This document shows, one piece after another, positions 32,753-41,909 of a DNA stretch of 64,000 nt. The stretch is from Arthrobacter sp. DWC3 (lineage in GTDB: Bacteria > Actinomycetota > Actinomycetes > Actinomycetales > Micrococcaceae), in the NCBI RefSeq assembly GCF_002929375.1, contig NZ_PJIP01000013.1, forward strand, positions 1 through 64,000. The letters are read 5' to 3'. Both the position numbers and the translations under genes were made by a program. How positions within the stretch are numbered: position 1 is the stretch's first letter; each line of letters starts with the position of its first letter. The notes under the pieces were generated by a model. The model saw only the letters and a list, made by a program, of their open reading frames with translations, was not told the DNA's origin and searched no databases.

Positions 32753-34588
32753 CTACTCCTTCACCATGGTTGACCAGCGGTTACCGCCGGCCGCGACAGC
32801 AGGGCTGGCAGGAACTTCGGCAATGCTTTCCACCACCGGAGGTGTCGCCGCAGCGGACGCAGAGGCGACCCGTGTGCCGTTGTGAGCGGCTTCCGACGCC
32901 GCGACCTTGTCGGCGTAGGGACGGTCGCTGACAGGGACTGTGCGGAGGAGGGCTGCGCGTGAGCCGGAGCCGAGCATGATGGCTCGGCCTTTGGGCATCG
33001 CGGCGAGGTCCGCGACGGAGAGGATGTCGTCGGTGGAGTCTTGGCGGCTCGTGGAGCGGCTGTCTTTCTGCCTCGAGGTCGATACCGATGTGTACCGGTA
33101 CTGGCCCACGAGCTCGGAGAGCATCTTCAGGAATCCCTCTTCCTTGACGTTGCCGCCGTAGGTGAAGACGTTGGCCGTGGAGAACAGCTTCTTCATCCCG
33201 GACTCGCCCCACACGTCGACGCCCTGAGACCAGGATTGTAGGAATGTAGAAACCACGATTCCTCGGGAACCGTAGTGGCTGTAGAGGTCGGGCAGGTTCT
33301 CCCACCGGCACACGTTCGCGGCCTCATCGAGGACGCAGACCATCGGGACCGCCAGGCGACCACCCGACTGGGTGGCCGCGTATTCTTCGGCAGCAGTTGC
33401 CGTGGCCACGGTCAACGACGTCACCAAAGGTCCCGCGGTGCCGGCGCCTTCCTTGGACAGCGCGTAGAGGGTGTTCTTGCCCTTGATGAAGTCCTCGGGC
33501 GTGAACTGCGGCCGCGGATCATTCGGTCCGTTGGGGTTCACCCAGGCGGCGATCTTCTCGTTCTTCAGGCACGTGGCCATCTGCCGTGCGGTCCCGTAGA
33601 CGCCTTCGCGCTGCTTGTCCGGCAGTGACATGGTGCTGCCCATCGAGTCGGCTTCCTTCGTCCACCCGGCATCGAAGAGAAGACCGGCGGCTTCCTGGTT
33701 CTCGGAGTGGGAGAGCCACGAGTGAACCTGACTGATCGGTCGGTCGCTGACCGCGGCGGCGAGCAGGTACCCGGCCAGCAGGTCCTTGCCGGCGTTGTCG
33801 AAGTAGGCATCTCCCCCCTTGGACCCGACGGATCGGGAGCCCAACGCGAAGTTGTTCGCCATCTCCGCTGCGCGTTCTGCGTCGATGACGTAGCTGAGCG
33901 GGTTCCACCACCAGGTGGGCTTTTCGTTCGCGACGCCCTGCGGGTCGAAGATCCAGACGTCGCCGTTCTCGGCGCGGATGTCGCGAGTCAGGTCGGATAG
34001 GTCGCGCTTGTTCGAGGTCGCGATCACCGGACCCGGCGCCTCGATGATCGACGGGGCGGCCTGCGTCGTGGTCTTGCCGGTGCGGGTGCCCCAGATGTGC
34101 AGGAGCGTGTCCTCCCACGACGCGTAAAGGGTGTTCCCACCGCGCACCATCCGCCCGATCATGACGCCGGGCGATTGTTCGGCGGTCAAGCCGAAGCGGG
34201 CGGCTTTGGCTTTGACCTGCTTCTCGGTGAAGGGGGCAACGTCTTTCAGGGACGCCATCTTCACTGCCGCCCGGTCGTGCTTGACGTGTCTTCGGCCTTT
34301 GCGGATGCTCACCACGACGAACAGCACGAACAGAGCCAGCAGGACGACGCCGGCAATGATCGCTAGCGTGATTTCCGTGGACCGCCACGGCATGATGCCG
34401 GTGAAGTTGCCCAGGGACCGTGGCCAGAACCCGGCAGGGATTCCTTCGGGCCGGGGTGCGAGCTGGTGCCCGAGAGTGTTCAACCCGTACAGAGCTCCCG
34501 GGACGCCGACGAGAGCAACGATGAGGACGACCAGCAGCACGGCCTCGCCTCCGAGGCCTGCTGTGTGCTTGCGGTCCAGTGAGCTCAC
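32753..34588 (-). CDS. type IV coupling protein (TraG/VirD4-like ATPase)
   Basis: A 611-residue conjugative coupling ATPase. Two N-terminal membrane helices (about 15-35 and 74-94) precede a RecA-type motor with Walker A GTRTGKTT (about 167-174) and Walker B VCVLDEAANVC. The start is set at GTG 34588, which overlaps the upstream stop (GTGA); a longer frame reaches 34633. It delivers the relaxase-bound strand to the secretion channel. No relaxase gene is in the window, so the partner is elsewhere on the element. Confidence 0.88.
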   Translation of the reverse strand: MSSLDRKHTAGLGGEAVLLVVLIVALVGVPGALYGLNTLGHQLAPRPEGIPAGFWPRSLGNFTGIMPWRSTEITLAIIAGVVLLALFVLFVVVSIRKGRRHVKHDRAAVKMASLKDVAPFTEKQVKAKAARFGLTAEQSPGVMIGRMVRGGNTLYASWEDTLLHIWGTRTGKTTTQAAPSIIEAPGPVIATSNKRDLSDLTRDIRAENGDVWIFDPQGVANEKPTWWWNPLSYVIDAERAAEMANNFALGSRSVGSKGGDAYFDNAGKDLLAGYLLAAAVSDRPISQVHSWLSHSENQEAAGLLFDAGWTKEADSMGSTMSLPDKQREGVYGTARQMATCLKNEKIAAWVNPNGPNDPRPQFTPEDFIKGKNTLYALSKEGAGTAGPLVTSLTVATATAAEEYAATQSGGRLAVPMVCVLDEAANVCRWENLPDLYSHYGSRGIVVSTFLQSWSQGVDVWGESGMKKLFSTANVFTYGGNVKEEGFLKMLSELVGQYRYTSVSTSRQKDSRSTSRQDSTDDILSVADLAAMPKGRAIMLGSGSRAALLRTVPVSDRPYADKVAASEAAHNGTRVASASAAATPPVVESIAEVPASPAVAAGGNRWSTMVKE

Positions 34589-36375
34589 AGCTCGCCTCGT
34601 TCCTCTGCAGCTTGGGCTTTGGCCTTGTGCCACTTCTTCTCGGTGTCGTGGACGCGCGACCGGCGCTCGGTGGGGGTGAATTCCATGGAGAACGGGATGC
34701 CGGCCCGGGATCCGACCTTGATGAAGAACTTCCCTTGCCCTGGTGGGGGCTGGGTGGTTCGGTCGTCGTTGTACCAGGCGGCGTTGTCGTCGTCCTCGAG
34801 CCAGGCGGTCAGCTCATCGTCCGTGAACGACTGATCGGTGCGGCGGAACACGTCGTCGTTGGTGTAGCGCATGGCGTCGTCGCCGGCCCGGTTCCAGGCG
34901 GGCGGGTCCTGCCATGCGGCGAGCTGTTCCTGCTCGCGGTTGCTCAATGGCACGGACTGGGTGAGCAGCGGCATTTCGGAGCGGGCGAGGCCGCCGAGGA
35001 TCTTGATGCCGCAGCGGTCCATGATGCCCTGGGCCTTGTGCCGGTCCGCTTCGTCCTTGACCGCCTTCAAGTCAGACGGAGTGTGGGAGGCCATGATTTG
35101 CCCGACGCCCCACTCACGGTTCAGACGGGTGAGTGCGTTGACCTGATCCACGATGCCGGGACCGGCCGCGAGGGTGTTCCACAGCTCATCGAGGATCACC
35201 AGGAACCGCTGACGTTCGATCACGCCGTCGTCAGCGAGCATGTTCGAGGTCGTGACGGTCCCGAACCCGGCCGACCAGCACGCCATGAGCGTTGCCGCCC
35301 GCAGGTCATTCTCCGCCTGCGAGATCCGGGAGAGGTCGAACGCCATCGGCGTCGTCGCGTCGATCTTGTGGGTGGACTGCTTGGAGAACATGTCACCGAA
35401 CGCGCCAGCCCCGCAGAGCGAATTCAGCGAGGACTCCAGACCCTCGGTGATCGTGTCGTACCGCTCGTCGCTGCCACGGTCCAAAGCGACCTCCCGCACC
35501 TGAGCCGGACGGCTCTTCAGGACGGCCCGCAGGTCGTCCATCAGGGGAACGGTGCCCGCGGGGTTGTGCTCAGCTTCGAGGACCATCAGGCACCGGTCGA
35601 GGATCGACTCCTCACGCTCATCGAGGGGCTTCTTGCGCAGGATGGCGATAAGAGCGGCGATGAGTCCGCGACGTCGTGCGTGGAGTTCGGTGAGCAGTTC
35701 CTCCCGCTTCACTGGGGAGAGTCGGGTCGCAGCTTCCAGGGCGCCGGCATCATCAAGGGGGTTGATGTGGCCGATACCGCGACCCAGGGGCAGGCCCTTG
35801 CCGCCGAGCTTTTCGATCATGTCGATGTGCTCGCCCTTGATGTCCCCGAGGATCATCGGGTTCACCCCGAACGCACACAGGCCGATTGCCATGCGGCGCA
35901 GCAGCGAGGACTTCCCCAGACCGGGGTTCGCCATGACGAACGCGGACGGGTTCGAAATCAGGCGGACGTTCTGGAACCACGAAATCGGGTCACAGCACAC
36001 CGGCTCGTTCGAGAGCAGGTTCCGTCCCAGCGGCACACCTTCCAGGGGTGCGCCGCCGCCCATCGGGAACGGGTACAACCCGCAGACCTGATAGTTCGTG
36101 CCGCGCATTTCCTTTACGGGGTGCAGCAGCTGCGCCTCACCCATCCCACGGCCCTTGAACCCACGAGGCCCCGGACGCATCGCGGCCTTGACCGCAGTGC
36201 TGCCCGTCCGAGCTTTCTTCGCCTTCGTGCCGCTCTTGCCCCGGCCCTTCGCTTTCGCAGGAGCGTTCGTGCCCAGCTTCGCGAGAACGCGAGCCCAGGC
36301 TCCATCAGGAGCCTGCCCCGAGGTGAATGAACCTGCAGCGTTGAATGAACCTGCAGCGGGGTTGAGTGCGGCCAT
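34585..36375 (-). CDS. VirB4/TraC-like conjugation ATPase
   Basis: A 596-residue ATPase. After an Ala/Lys-rich N-terminal region (1-65) comes the motor: Walker A ANPGLGKSS (about 149-157), VNPMILGDIKGEH, and Walker B FLVILDELWN (391-400), with a C-terminal RSEMPLLTQSVPLSNREQEQL. It powers the type IV secretion channel. It overlaps the SCO6880-like gene by one base at its start and the coupling-protein gene at its end. Length and layout match actinobacterial rather than proteobacterial VirB4. Confidence 0.85.
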   Translation of the reverse strand: MAALNPAAGSFNAAGSFTSGQAPDGAWARVLAKLGTNAPAKAKGRGKSGTKAKKARTGSTAVKAAMRPGPRGFKGRGMGEAQLLHPVKEMRGTNYQVCGLYPFPMGGGAPLEGVPLGRNLLSNEPVCCDPISWFQNVRLISNPSAFVMANPGLGKSSLLRRMAIGLCAFGVNPMILGDIKGEHIDMIEKLGGKGLPLGRGIGHINPLDDAGALEAATRLSPVKREELLTELHARRRGLIAALIAILRKKPLDEREESILDRCLMVLEAEHNPAGTVPLMDDLRAVLKSRPAQVREVALDRGSDERYDTITEGLESSLNSLCGAGAFGDMFSKQSTHKIDATTPMAFDLSRISQAENDLRAATLMACWSAGFGTVTTSNMLADDGVIERQRFLVILDELWNTLAAGPGIVDQVNALTRLNREWGVGQIMASHTPSDLKAVKDEADRHKAQGIMDRCGIKILGGLARSEMPLLTQSVPLSNREQEQLAAWQDPPAWNRAGDDAMRYTNDDVFRRTDQSFTDDELTAWLEDDDNAAWYNDDRTTQPPPGQGKFFIKVGSRAGIPFSMEFTPTERRSRVHDTEKKWHKAKAQAAEERGEL

Positions 36376-37892
36376 TAGAGTGCGTCCCTTACAGTCTTGG
36401 GCAGTGCCAGGTGGTCGGGAATGACGATGCCTAGCGGCAGGCCGGCGGCGAAGGTCGAGTCCTGCGCCCCGTACGCCTCCTCGAGGCGGATACGAGCCGA
36501 CGCCCCAAGGTTCTCGATCGCGGCCTCGGCCTCGGGGAGGTCTTCCTTGTGGCGGACTGTCGCGGTGACGATCATCGCGAAGTTCAGCAGACCTGCTCCA
36601 TCGGCTTCCTCCTCGGCCGTCGCTTTCGCGGCCCGCGTCTCACGGCTGTCCCGTGATGTTGCGCGGTTCCGGGAGGAGGCGTTGAAGGTTGCGGTGTTGA
36701 CGTCGTTCTCGACCAGCTGCGCGGCTCGCGCCGGGTCGATGGGACGGTAGAGCATCGTCACGCGCTTACGCACGACCTCCGGGGTCGGTGCGACGAGGGA
36801 CTGCAGCACGTTCGCTTGGATGGTGGATCGAGGCGGGACGGACATCGCCCAGGTCTTCGACCAGGCGTTGTTGTGGTGGTAGGTGTCCCAGAACGCGTCA
36901 GCGGCCTGCGGGCCGACCTCGTTCCAGTCGAGCATCGGTGCTTTGCCTTCGGCGTGGGCGCGGTCGAACAGGATCGCCTCGCCCGGGTCGTAGGCCACGC
37001 GAATGACTTCGCACAGCTCCTGCGCGGACAAGGGTGTCGAGACGCCGGCCCCGGTATCCCCCAGGCTCAGGGTCAGGTTCGGCAGGCGGGCCGCGAGGTC
37101 GGTGGCGACCTCATCGGCTTTGCGGATCTTCCCGCCCGGGCGCAGCGTGGCTTTGAACGTCACCGCGATGTACGCGCGGGTGACCGTCGCACCGGTGGGA
37201 AGTGCCCGCACAGTTTCGTTCATGATGTCGCGGGCGAACTGAGGTGCGTTGGGGTCCATGCGGTTTTCGACCTTGCGGGCGAGACGGAACCCGGAGTCCG
37301 GTGCGGTCTCGATCGTCGCGGATGCGGCAATCAAGCCGGGCTCATCGGTGAGCATTCCCAGCCAGTGTGACCACCGGTCAACCCACCGGTTGATCTGCTC
37401 CTGGTCGACCATACCGCCACCGTCCGGCTCGGAACCGAGCACCACGGTGTAGTGGTTCTTCACCGGAATGTGGAGCAGAGCGAAGGGGCGGCCGTAACCG
37501 TCGGTGTGCTCGCTGATGGTCGAGCGGGCCGAGATACCCGGCAGCTGCGTCGTTCCCGAGGGGACACGACTGATGGGTCCAGCCCGGTACACGTTCGCCC
37601 CGGCATAGCGGGCGTTCATCCACCCGAAGCGGCGCATGATGCGCTCGATCATCGTGCGGCCGTGCTTGTTCTTCTGCATCGACAGCAAAATCAGGAGACC
37701 GATCAGCAATTCAAAGACCAGAGCCAGCATCCACTGGCCGAGCATCATCAGGACCACACCGACAACGACGCCGAGGATGAGGATGACTGTGCCGGCCGTC
37801 GATAGCCCGGCCAAACCCTTGCTGGTCGGCAACCGGTAGTTGCCGTAAATGCGTGGTCGGGCCTCAAGGGTCTTAGCTTCGGTTTGCGCCAT
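36375..37892 (-). CDS. SCO6880-family type IV secretion protein
   Basis: A 505-residue protein with two adjacent membrane helices at about 28-70 (LAGLSTAGTVILILGVVVG and MLALVFELLIGLLILLS), PrgI-like, followed by a large cytoplasmic region starting RRFGWMNARYAGANVYRAGP. It is recognised as the SCO6880 family that accompanies VirB4-like ATPases in actinobacterial conjugative elements; in other Gram-positives the equivalent parts are split between PrgI and VirB4's N-terminal half. It probably anchors the ATPase to the membrane. Confidence 0.83.
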   Translation of the reverse strand: MAQTEAKTLEARPRIYGNYRLPTSKGLAGLSTAGTVILILGVVVGVVLMMLGQWMLALVFELLIGLLILLSMQKNKHGRTMIERIMRRFGWMNARYAGANVYRAGPISRVPSGTTQLPGISARSTISEHTDGYGRPFALLHIPVKNHYTVVLGSEPDGGGMVDQEQINRWVDRWSHWLGMLTDEPGLIAASATIETAPDSGFRLARKVENRMDPNAPQFARDIMNETVRALPTGATVTRAYIAVTFKATLRPGGKIRKADEVATDLAARLPNLTLSLGDTGAGVSTPLSAQELCEVIRVAYDPGEAILFDRAHAEGKAPMLDWNEVGPQAADAFWDTYHHNNAWSKTWAMSVPPRSTIQANVLQSLVAPTPEVVRKRVTMLYRPIDPARAAQLVENDVNTATFNASSRNRATSRDSRETRAAKATAEEEADGAGLLNFAMIVTATVRHKEDLPEAEAAIENLGASARIRLEEAYGAQDSTFAAGLPLGIVIPDHLALPKTVRDAL

Positions 37893-39753
37893 CAGTGCGG
37901 TCCTCGTTCCCAGTGTTATTCGAGACTTCCTTCTTAAACTGCTGCGCCTGCTTTTGGATCTGCGCAGCTCCCTGTCTCAGCGCAGCACCCGCAGGGCCAG
38001 CGGCACCGGATGCGCCCTTAGGTCCAGCTGCTCTCGCACTTGCTGGCCCGCCGGCTGTCTGCGGCGGAATAGCGCCCTGAGCGGAGGGCTTGGCCCCCGA
38101 CTCTGCAGCTGATGATGTGGGAGCTTTCGGGAGGCTACTCGAGCCGCCCTGCCCACTTCCCAGTCCACTGCCTGACCCGGATTGAGCACCTTCCTGGACA
38201 GCCCCCTGGACGGCTTCGCCACCCTTCTTGATCGCCTGCCCAGCAACCATCGCTGCAGCAGCGGGAGGCGCGGCAGCAGCCGCCCCGGCCGCAGCTCCAC
38301 CACCAGCGGCCGCACCAGCACCTGCGCCTGCGGTACTGCCGGCCCCAGCCGTGGTGCTCGCTGGTGATCCGGTCGGCACTGCTTTCGAGCCACCGCCGGT
38401 CGCGTCTGCGCCCTTCGGTGCAGCACCATCGCCGCTACCGTCTCCGCCACCCATGGGTGCGGACGATGACTTCTCCAACTTCGCCGGAGGTCCCTGTGGG
38501 GGTGCCTGGCTACCGAATCCCTGTCCTCCACGCGGAGTGCGGGACGCACCCTGCGGTATTGCTGCTCCGACGGCAGCGAAGCCCATCGCAGCCCCGCCGC
38601 CGCCACCAGAGGATGCCATGGCACCCAGAGCCGGGCTGAGGAAACCGATGAGGACCGGCAAAGCGACGACGGACGCGAGGATCAGCATGAGGCCCGCGGA
38701 GAACTGCAGCAGAGCCTGACCGGAGAACAGCCCCGAGGTCGTCATCTGGATACCGGTCGCGTAGATCAATGCAGCGGCCGGCTTATAGAAGGCGAAAGCG
38801 AGGGTCCACGCAATGATCTTGCTGAACCACGTCTTGCCCGTCTCGGTGTTCATGAACGCCGCAGACAGGGGCAGGACACCCGCGATGAGGAACAGCATCG
38901 CAGTTCGCAGGACCATCAGCATGATCTGCACGATGTTCACCAGCACCGCGATCAAGCCGCCGACGATGATGAGCATTTGGTTACCCATCAGGAACGTCGA
39001 GCTGGAAGCGCCCGTGTCCTCCATGCCCAGGAGCATCTGAACATCCGCTTGGAAGTCGTCTCCCACGCCGGCGGTGATGATCTGCTCCGCCAGAGCGTCG
39101 GTCGCTCCCAAGAGCACATTGAGGAGGGCAACACCCGAGGCGGTCACGATAGCCAGCGTCAGGAGTCCCTTCAGAAGGTCCTGTGCCGGTTCGGCGCGCT
39201 GTGACCACACCATGCGAACGCCGGCGACGATCATGCTGAGCACCGCCAAAGCGAGGGTCAAATAGAACGTTTGATCCTGCACGAATCCCACCGCCGGGGC
39301 AGAGGACGCTGCCCGTTGAGGAACGATGTACCCGACAAGAGAGGTGGCCCCACCAACAAGGGCAGCCCCAGCAAAGACGATGGTGGCTGTGTTGACCAGA
39401 CCAGCCCCATCACCGCGACGGGCGTTGGTCACCAAAGTAATGGCCAGCAAGATGATGGCGATCGTGCTGATGCCCAGACCGATCCAGGTCGCGTAGCTCA
39501 GGATGGTTCCAACCTGATCATTGAAGGCACCTCCAGCGGGAGCTTCTGCAGAACCAGTGGCACCCGTCGTCAAATCACCAGCGTCAATCGTCGTCCACAG
39601 CGTGCCAAGCTGGGCGATCGTTGCAACCAGCGCCGCTTGCACGGCGTCGGCCATAGCTTCAATAGCATTCCCGGCTGCACCAGATACGGCATCCGATACG
39701 CCATTTTGGAGCTTGCAGCCTGTATCAAACCACTTGCATTCTTCTTCACCCAC
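37873..39753 (-). CDS. VirB6/TrbL-like channel protein with a long flexible tail
   Basis: A 626-residue membrane protein. A soluble N-terminal segment with a CxxxxxxxC pair (CKWFDTGC) precedes about seven or eight helices (ILSYATWIGLGISTIAIILLAI to LMLILASVVALPVLIGFLSP) and a roughly 230-residue Gly/Ala/Pro-rich cytoplasmic tail. GTG at 39753, with GGGGA upstream and an eight-base overlap with the gene before, is preferred to ATG 39804, which would overlap by 59. It is the probable central translocation channel of the transfer system. Confidence 0.8.
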   Translation of the reverse strand: MGEEECKWFDTGCKLQNGVSDAVSGAAGNAIEAMADAVQAALVATIAQLGTLWTTIDAGDLTTGATGSAEAPAGGAFNDQVGTILSYATWIGLGISTIAIILLAITLVTNARRGDGAGLVNTATIVFAGAALVGGATSLVGYIVPQRAASSAPAVGFVQDQTFYLTLALAVLSMIVAGVRMVWSQRAEPAQDLLKGLLTLAIVTASGVALLNVLLGATDALAEQIITAGVGDDFQADVQMLLGMEDTGASSSTFLMGNQMLIIVGGLIAVLVNIVQIMLMVLRTAMLFLIAGVLPLSAAFMNTETGKTWFSKIIAWTLAFAFYKPAAALIYATGIQMTTSGLFSGQALLQFSAGLMLILASVVALPVLIGFLSPALGAMASSGGGGGAAMGFAAVGAAIPQGASRTPRGGQGFGSQAPPQGPPAKLEKSSSAPMGGGDGSGDGAAPKGADATGGGSKAVPTGSPASTTAGAGSTAGAGAGAAAGGGAAAGAAAAAPPAAAAMVAGQAIKKGGEAVQGAVQEGAQSGSGSGLGSGQGGSSSLPKAPTSSAAESGAKPSAQGAIPPQTAGGPASARAAGPKGASGAAGPAGAALRQGAAQIQKQAQQFKKEVSNNTGNEDRTDGANRS

Positions 39754-40510
39754 TATTGGGTCCCCAAGGGATGTAGCCAGAGAGGTTGCTGATCTGTCCC
39801 TCAACCGGGCCCCCAGATCCGTCTTCCTTCAGCTCGAAGTGCCAATCACCGTCCTGCCAGACGATGTTGGCCGATGTGGTTTGGTAGACCTTTCCATCAC
39901 CGCTATCCCCAGCAAGAACTACTTCGACAGTCGCTCGATCAGCCGAGTATGACAGCAGACGGAAGCCTGCTACTTCAATGGGGACAGTGGACGTACCACC
40001 GGTACTGAGTCGTTGTTCCAGACCCTCGAGCGTGGATTGCTTCCCTACCCCGTCGAGAACCAAAGCACGTGTCGTTTCTAGGAGCAGTTCAGTGTCTCCG
40101 CTCGCTGCCAACATGCCGGTGACAGTCATCAATGCGCCTTCAGGCGTGTGGGAGTAACAGGAGCGGACGCCGGTCTGCTCGTCCACGATGCCGGGGCCGT
40201 GTTCCGCCGATTTGGGCGCTGCAATGCCTCCGATGAACTCCCACTCCACATCCCCAGGTGCAGAGGTAAGAGTGGTCCCTCCGGTGGCATCCAGGCCGCA
40301 CACGGATTCGTCCGATGACACCAGCGACGCGGACGGCGTTGGCGTGGCCGTCTGGGTCTGGTCTGGTGGTGCTGCCTCGGAATTGTCATCGTTGCCGATC
40401 CAAATGAAGAGGATGATCCCGACGATGATGAGCAGCAGGACGGCGACGGCCGACATGAGGAAGCGGGGTGCGGCCCACCAGACGTTCTCGGTTTCTTCGA
40501 TTTCGGCCAT
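39746..40510 (-). CDS. single-pass membrane protein of the transfer operon, possibly VirB8-like
   Basis: A 254-residue protein. A short cytoplasmic start, one helix (SAVAVLLLIIVGIILFIWIG, about 19-38), a Thr/Pro linker and a roughly 180-residue extracellular domain with two cysteines (VCGLD and RSCYSH). The domain ends VEVVLAGDSGDGKVYQTTSANIVWQDGDWHFEL, reminiscent of NTF2-like VirB8 domains. Its position between the VirB2-like and VirB6-like genes supports this. The lipoprotein at 44599 has a similar ending (WDVVGHQF), so the two may be related. Confidence 0.7.
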   Translation of the reverse strand: MAEIEETENVWWAAPRFLMSAVAVLLLIIVGIILFIWIGNDDNSEAAPPDQTQTATPTPSASLVSSDESVCGLDATGGTTLTSAPGDVEWEFIGGIAAPKSAEHGPGIVDEQTGVRSCYSHTPEGALMTVTGMLAASGDTELLLETTRALVLDGVGKQSTLEGLEQRLSTGGTSTVPIEVAGFRLLSYSADRATVEVVLAGDSGDGKVYQTTSANIVWQDGDWHFELKEDGSGGPVEGQISNLSGYIPWGPNSG

Positions 40511-40547
40511 GACTACTCCTGTAGGTAGGGCTGATTCTGCAGGGTGG

Positions 40548-40850
40548 CTACGCCGTACCGCCGCCGGAGATGAAGGTCAGCAGGGATGCCCCACCGGAGA
40601 TGAGGGCGACGGCGAGGACGATCTTGATGATGCCCGAGATTTCCTGGGTAGTTTCGCCGCGGCTGGAGTCGAAGGCCATCTTCCCGCCGACGACCAGAAG
40701 ACCGAGGACGCAGATACCCAGGGCGATCCACTTGCCGACACCGACCATACGGTTCCAGGCGTCACCGATACCGGGAGGGGCCAGCGGTCCACTGTCGGGC
40801 AGGGTGTTCGCGTTGATCAGGACGTCCTGTGCGAGGAGGAGCAGTTGCAT
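40548..40850 (-). CDS. VirB2/TrbC-like small membrane protein
   Basis: A 100-residue protein with two hydrophobic helices (VGKWIALGICVLGLLVVGGKMAF and IIKIVLAVALISGGASLLTFI) joined by a short polar loop, the shape of pilin-like VirB2/TrbC subunits. The start is ATG 40850 with GGAAGGA ten bases upstream. Two-helix proteins in this position in Gram-positive transfer operons probably line the channel. A cleavable N-terminus is possible but not clear. Confidence 0.72.
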   Translation of the reverse strand: MQLLLLAQDVLINANTLPDSGPLAPPGIGDAWNRMVGVGKWIALGICVLGLLVVGGKMAFDSSRGETTQEISGIIKIVLAVALISGGASLLTFISGGGTA

Positions 40851-40854
40851 GGGT

Positions 40855-41526
40855 CTAATTCCTTCCAGAATTAAGGTGTTCGATGGCCTCACTGAGACTG
40901 GTGAGGACTTTCCTTGGCTCGCGGGTCAGTGACTCGGGGTCGACTGTGCCTTCGAGCCGAAGCTCTTCTATCCACGGCAGCGTCCATGTTTGTGGGACAC
41001 CGCCGGCGGTGATGCGGGTCAGGTTGTGCAGGACCTTTGGTGTCTTGCCGGGTGCGTCCGCGATGACGACGAGGCCGCGCAAGGTGATGGTCGGATGTGA
41101 GCCTGCGGCCCAGTCGCGGGCTGCGAGCTGAGCGGCTTTGAGCCCTCGATGGTTCTGACGGGCGACGAGGAAAACATCGGCCGGCGGCACAGGCGGTCCA
41201 GTGGATGGGGCGGCGTCCGAGCGGGAGGGCCAGCGGTGGTGACAGGGAACGCCGCCCAGGAGGTCGGCCAGAGTGTTCTCGCCGGCGCCGCCGTGCACAC
41301 CAAGCCAGAAGACCTCGGGGTTGTCCGTGATAAACCGGGCCATGCCTTCGCCCGCTGCGAGTCCGAGTAGTCCCTGCTGCGGTCCGGCGACACCACGCAG
41401 AACTTCAACGGCGTCCCGAACCTCGGTCTCCGTCACGACGGGCGCCTCAACTGGCTCCCGTGTGACAAAACCACTCCAACGGTTATCCACTGCGCGCTTC
41501 CCCCAACTGACTTCCCATAGACTCAA
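40855..41526 (-). CDS. DUF6668-like protein of the transfer operon
   Basis: A 223-residue soluble protein at the head of the minus-strand transfer operon. It has FWLGVHGGAGENTLADLLGG, which resembles a relaxed P-loop (GGAGENTL where a kinase would have GKT/S), and LRGLVVIADAPGKTPKVLHNL as a possible second ATPase strand. I recognise it only loosely as DUF6668, found beside actinobacterial conjugation genes. It starts divergently from the HTH gene at 41649, so their shared 120-base spacer holds the operon promoter. Confidence 0.65.
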   Translation of the reverse strand: MSLWEVSWGKRAVDNRWSGFVTREPVEAPVVTETEVRDAVEVLRGVAGPQQGLLGLAAGEGMARFITDNPEVFWLGVHGGAGENTLADLLGGVPCHHRWPSRSDAAPSTGPPVPPADVFLVARQNHRGLKAAQLAARDWAAGSHPTITLRGLVVIADAPGKTPKVLHNLTRITAGGVPQTWTLPWIEELRLEGTVDPESLTREPRKVLTSLSEAIEHLNSGRN

Positions 41527-41648
41527 CTACTGATCATGGTAGGGCAACTTAGAGGAACAAAAAACCCGAATGAGGATTCAAGTGCTGAAATGTGGTAAAA
41601 ATACGGCTTTCATGTATCGTTCCCATCATAGGAACTGGGGCGGTCAAA

Positions 41649-41900
41649 GTGTCTAAAGCTCTAGACCGTCTTTTCGCTGAACTGCCCTCGCGACTCAGTG
41701 TCGATCAGCTCACCGACATTCTTGGTCTCTCCGACAAGTCGGTGACCTATCGCTGGCTGCGCGAAGGTCGAGTACCGGCGATCAGGCTCGGTGGCACTTG
41801 GATCATCTTTCGGGATGACGTTCGAGAGCACCTAGAGGCGAGCTACAACACGCGCCCCGGTTTCAAGGCAGCAGCGGAGCACGATTCACCAGAAGACTGA
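41649..41900 (+). CDS. excisionase-type helix-turn-helix protein
   Basis: An 83-residue DNA-binding protein: LSVDQLTDILGLSDKSVTYRWLREGRVPAIRLGGTWIIF is the MerR/excisionase-like winged helix (about 15-53), followed by FRDDVREHLEAS. The start is probably GTG 41649. It is divergent from the transfer operon and six to nine bases upstream of the MinD-like gene, which suits a transfer-operon repressor or a control gene for that ATPase. The small protein at 54523 shares the fold. Confidence 0.78.
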   Translation: MSKALDRLFAELPSRLSVDQLTDILGLSDKSVTYRWLREGRVPAIRLGGTWIIFRDDVREHLEASYNTRPGFKAAAEHDSPED

Positions 41901-41909
41901 GGGGACATG

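Noticed and set aside
34579-36330. 583-codon plus-strand frame opposite the VirB4-like gene
   Set aside because: The minus-strand product has Walker A and B motifs and operon overlaps; the opposite frame has none.
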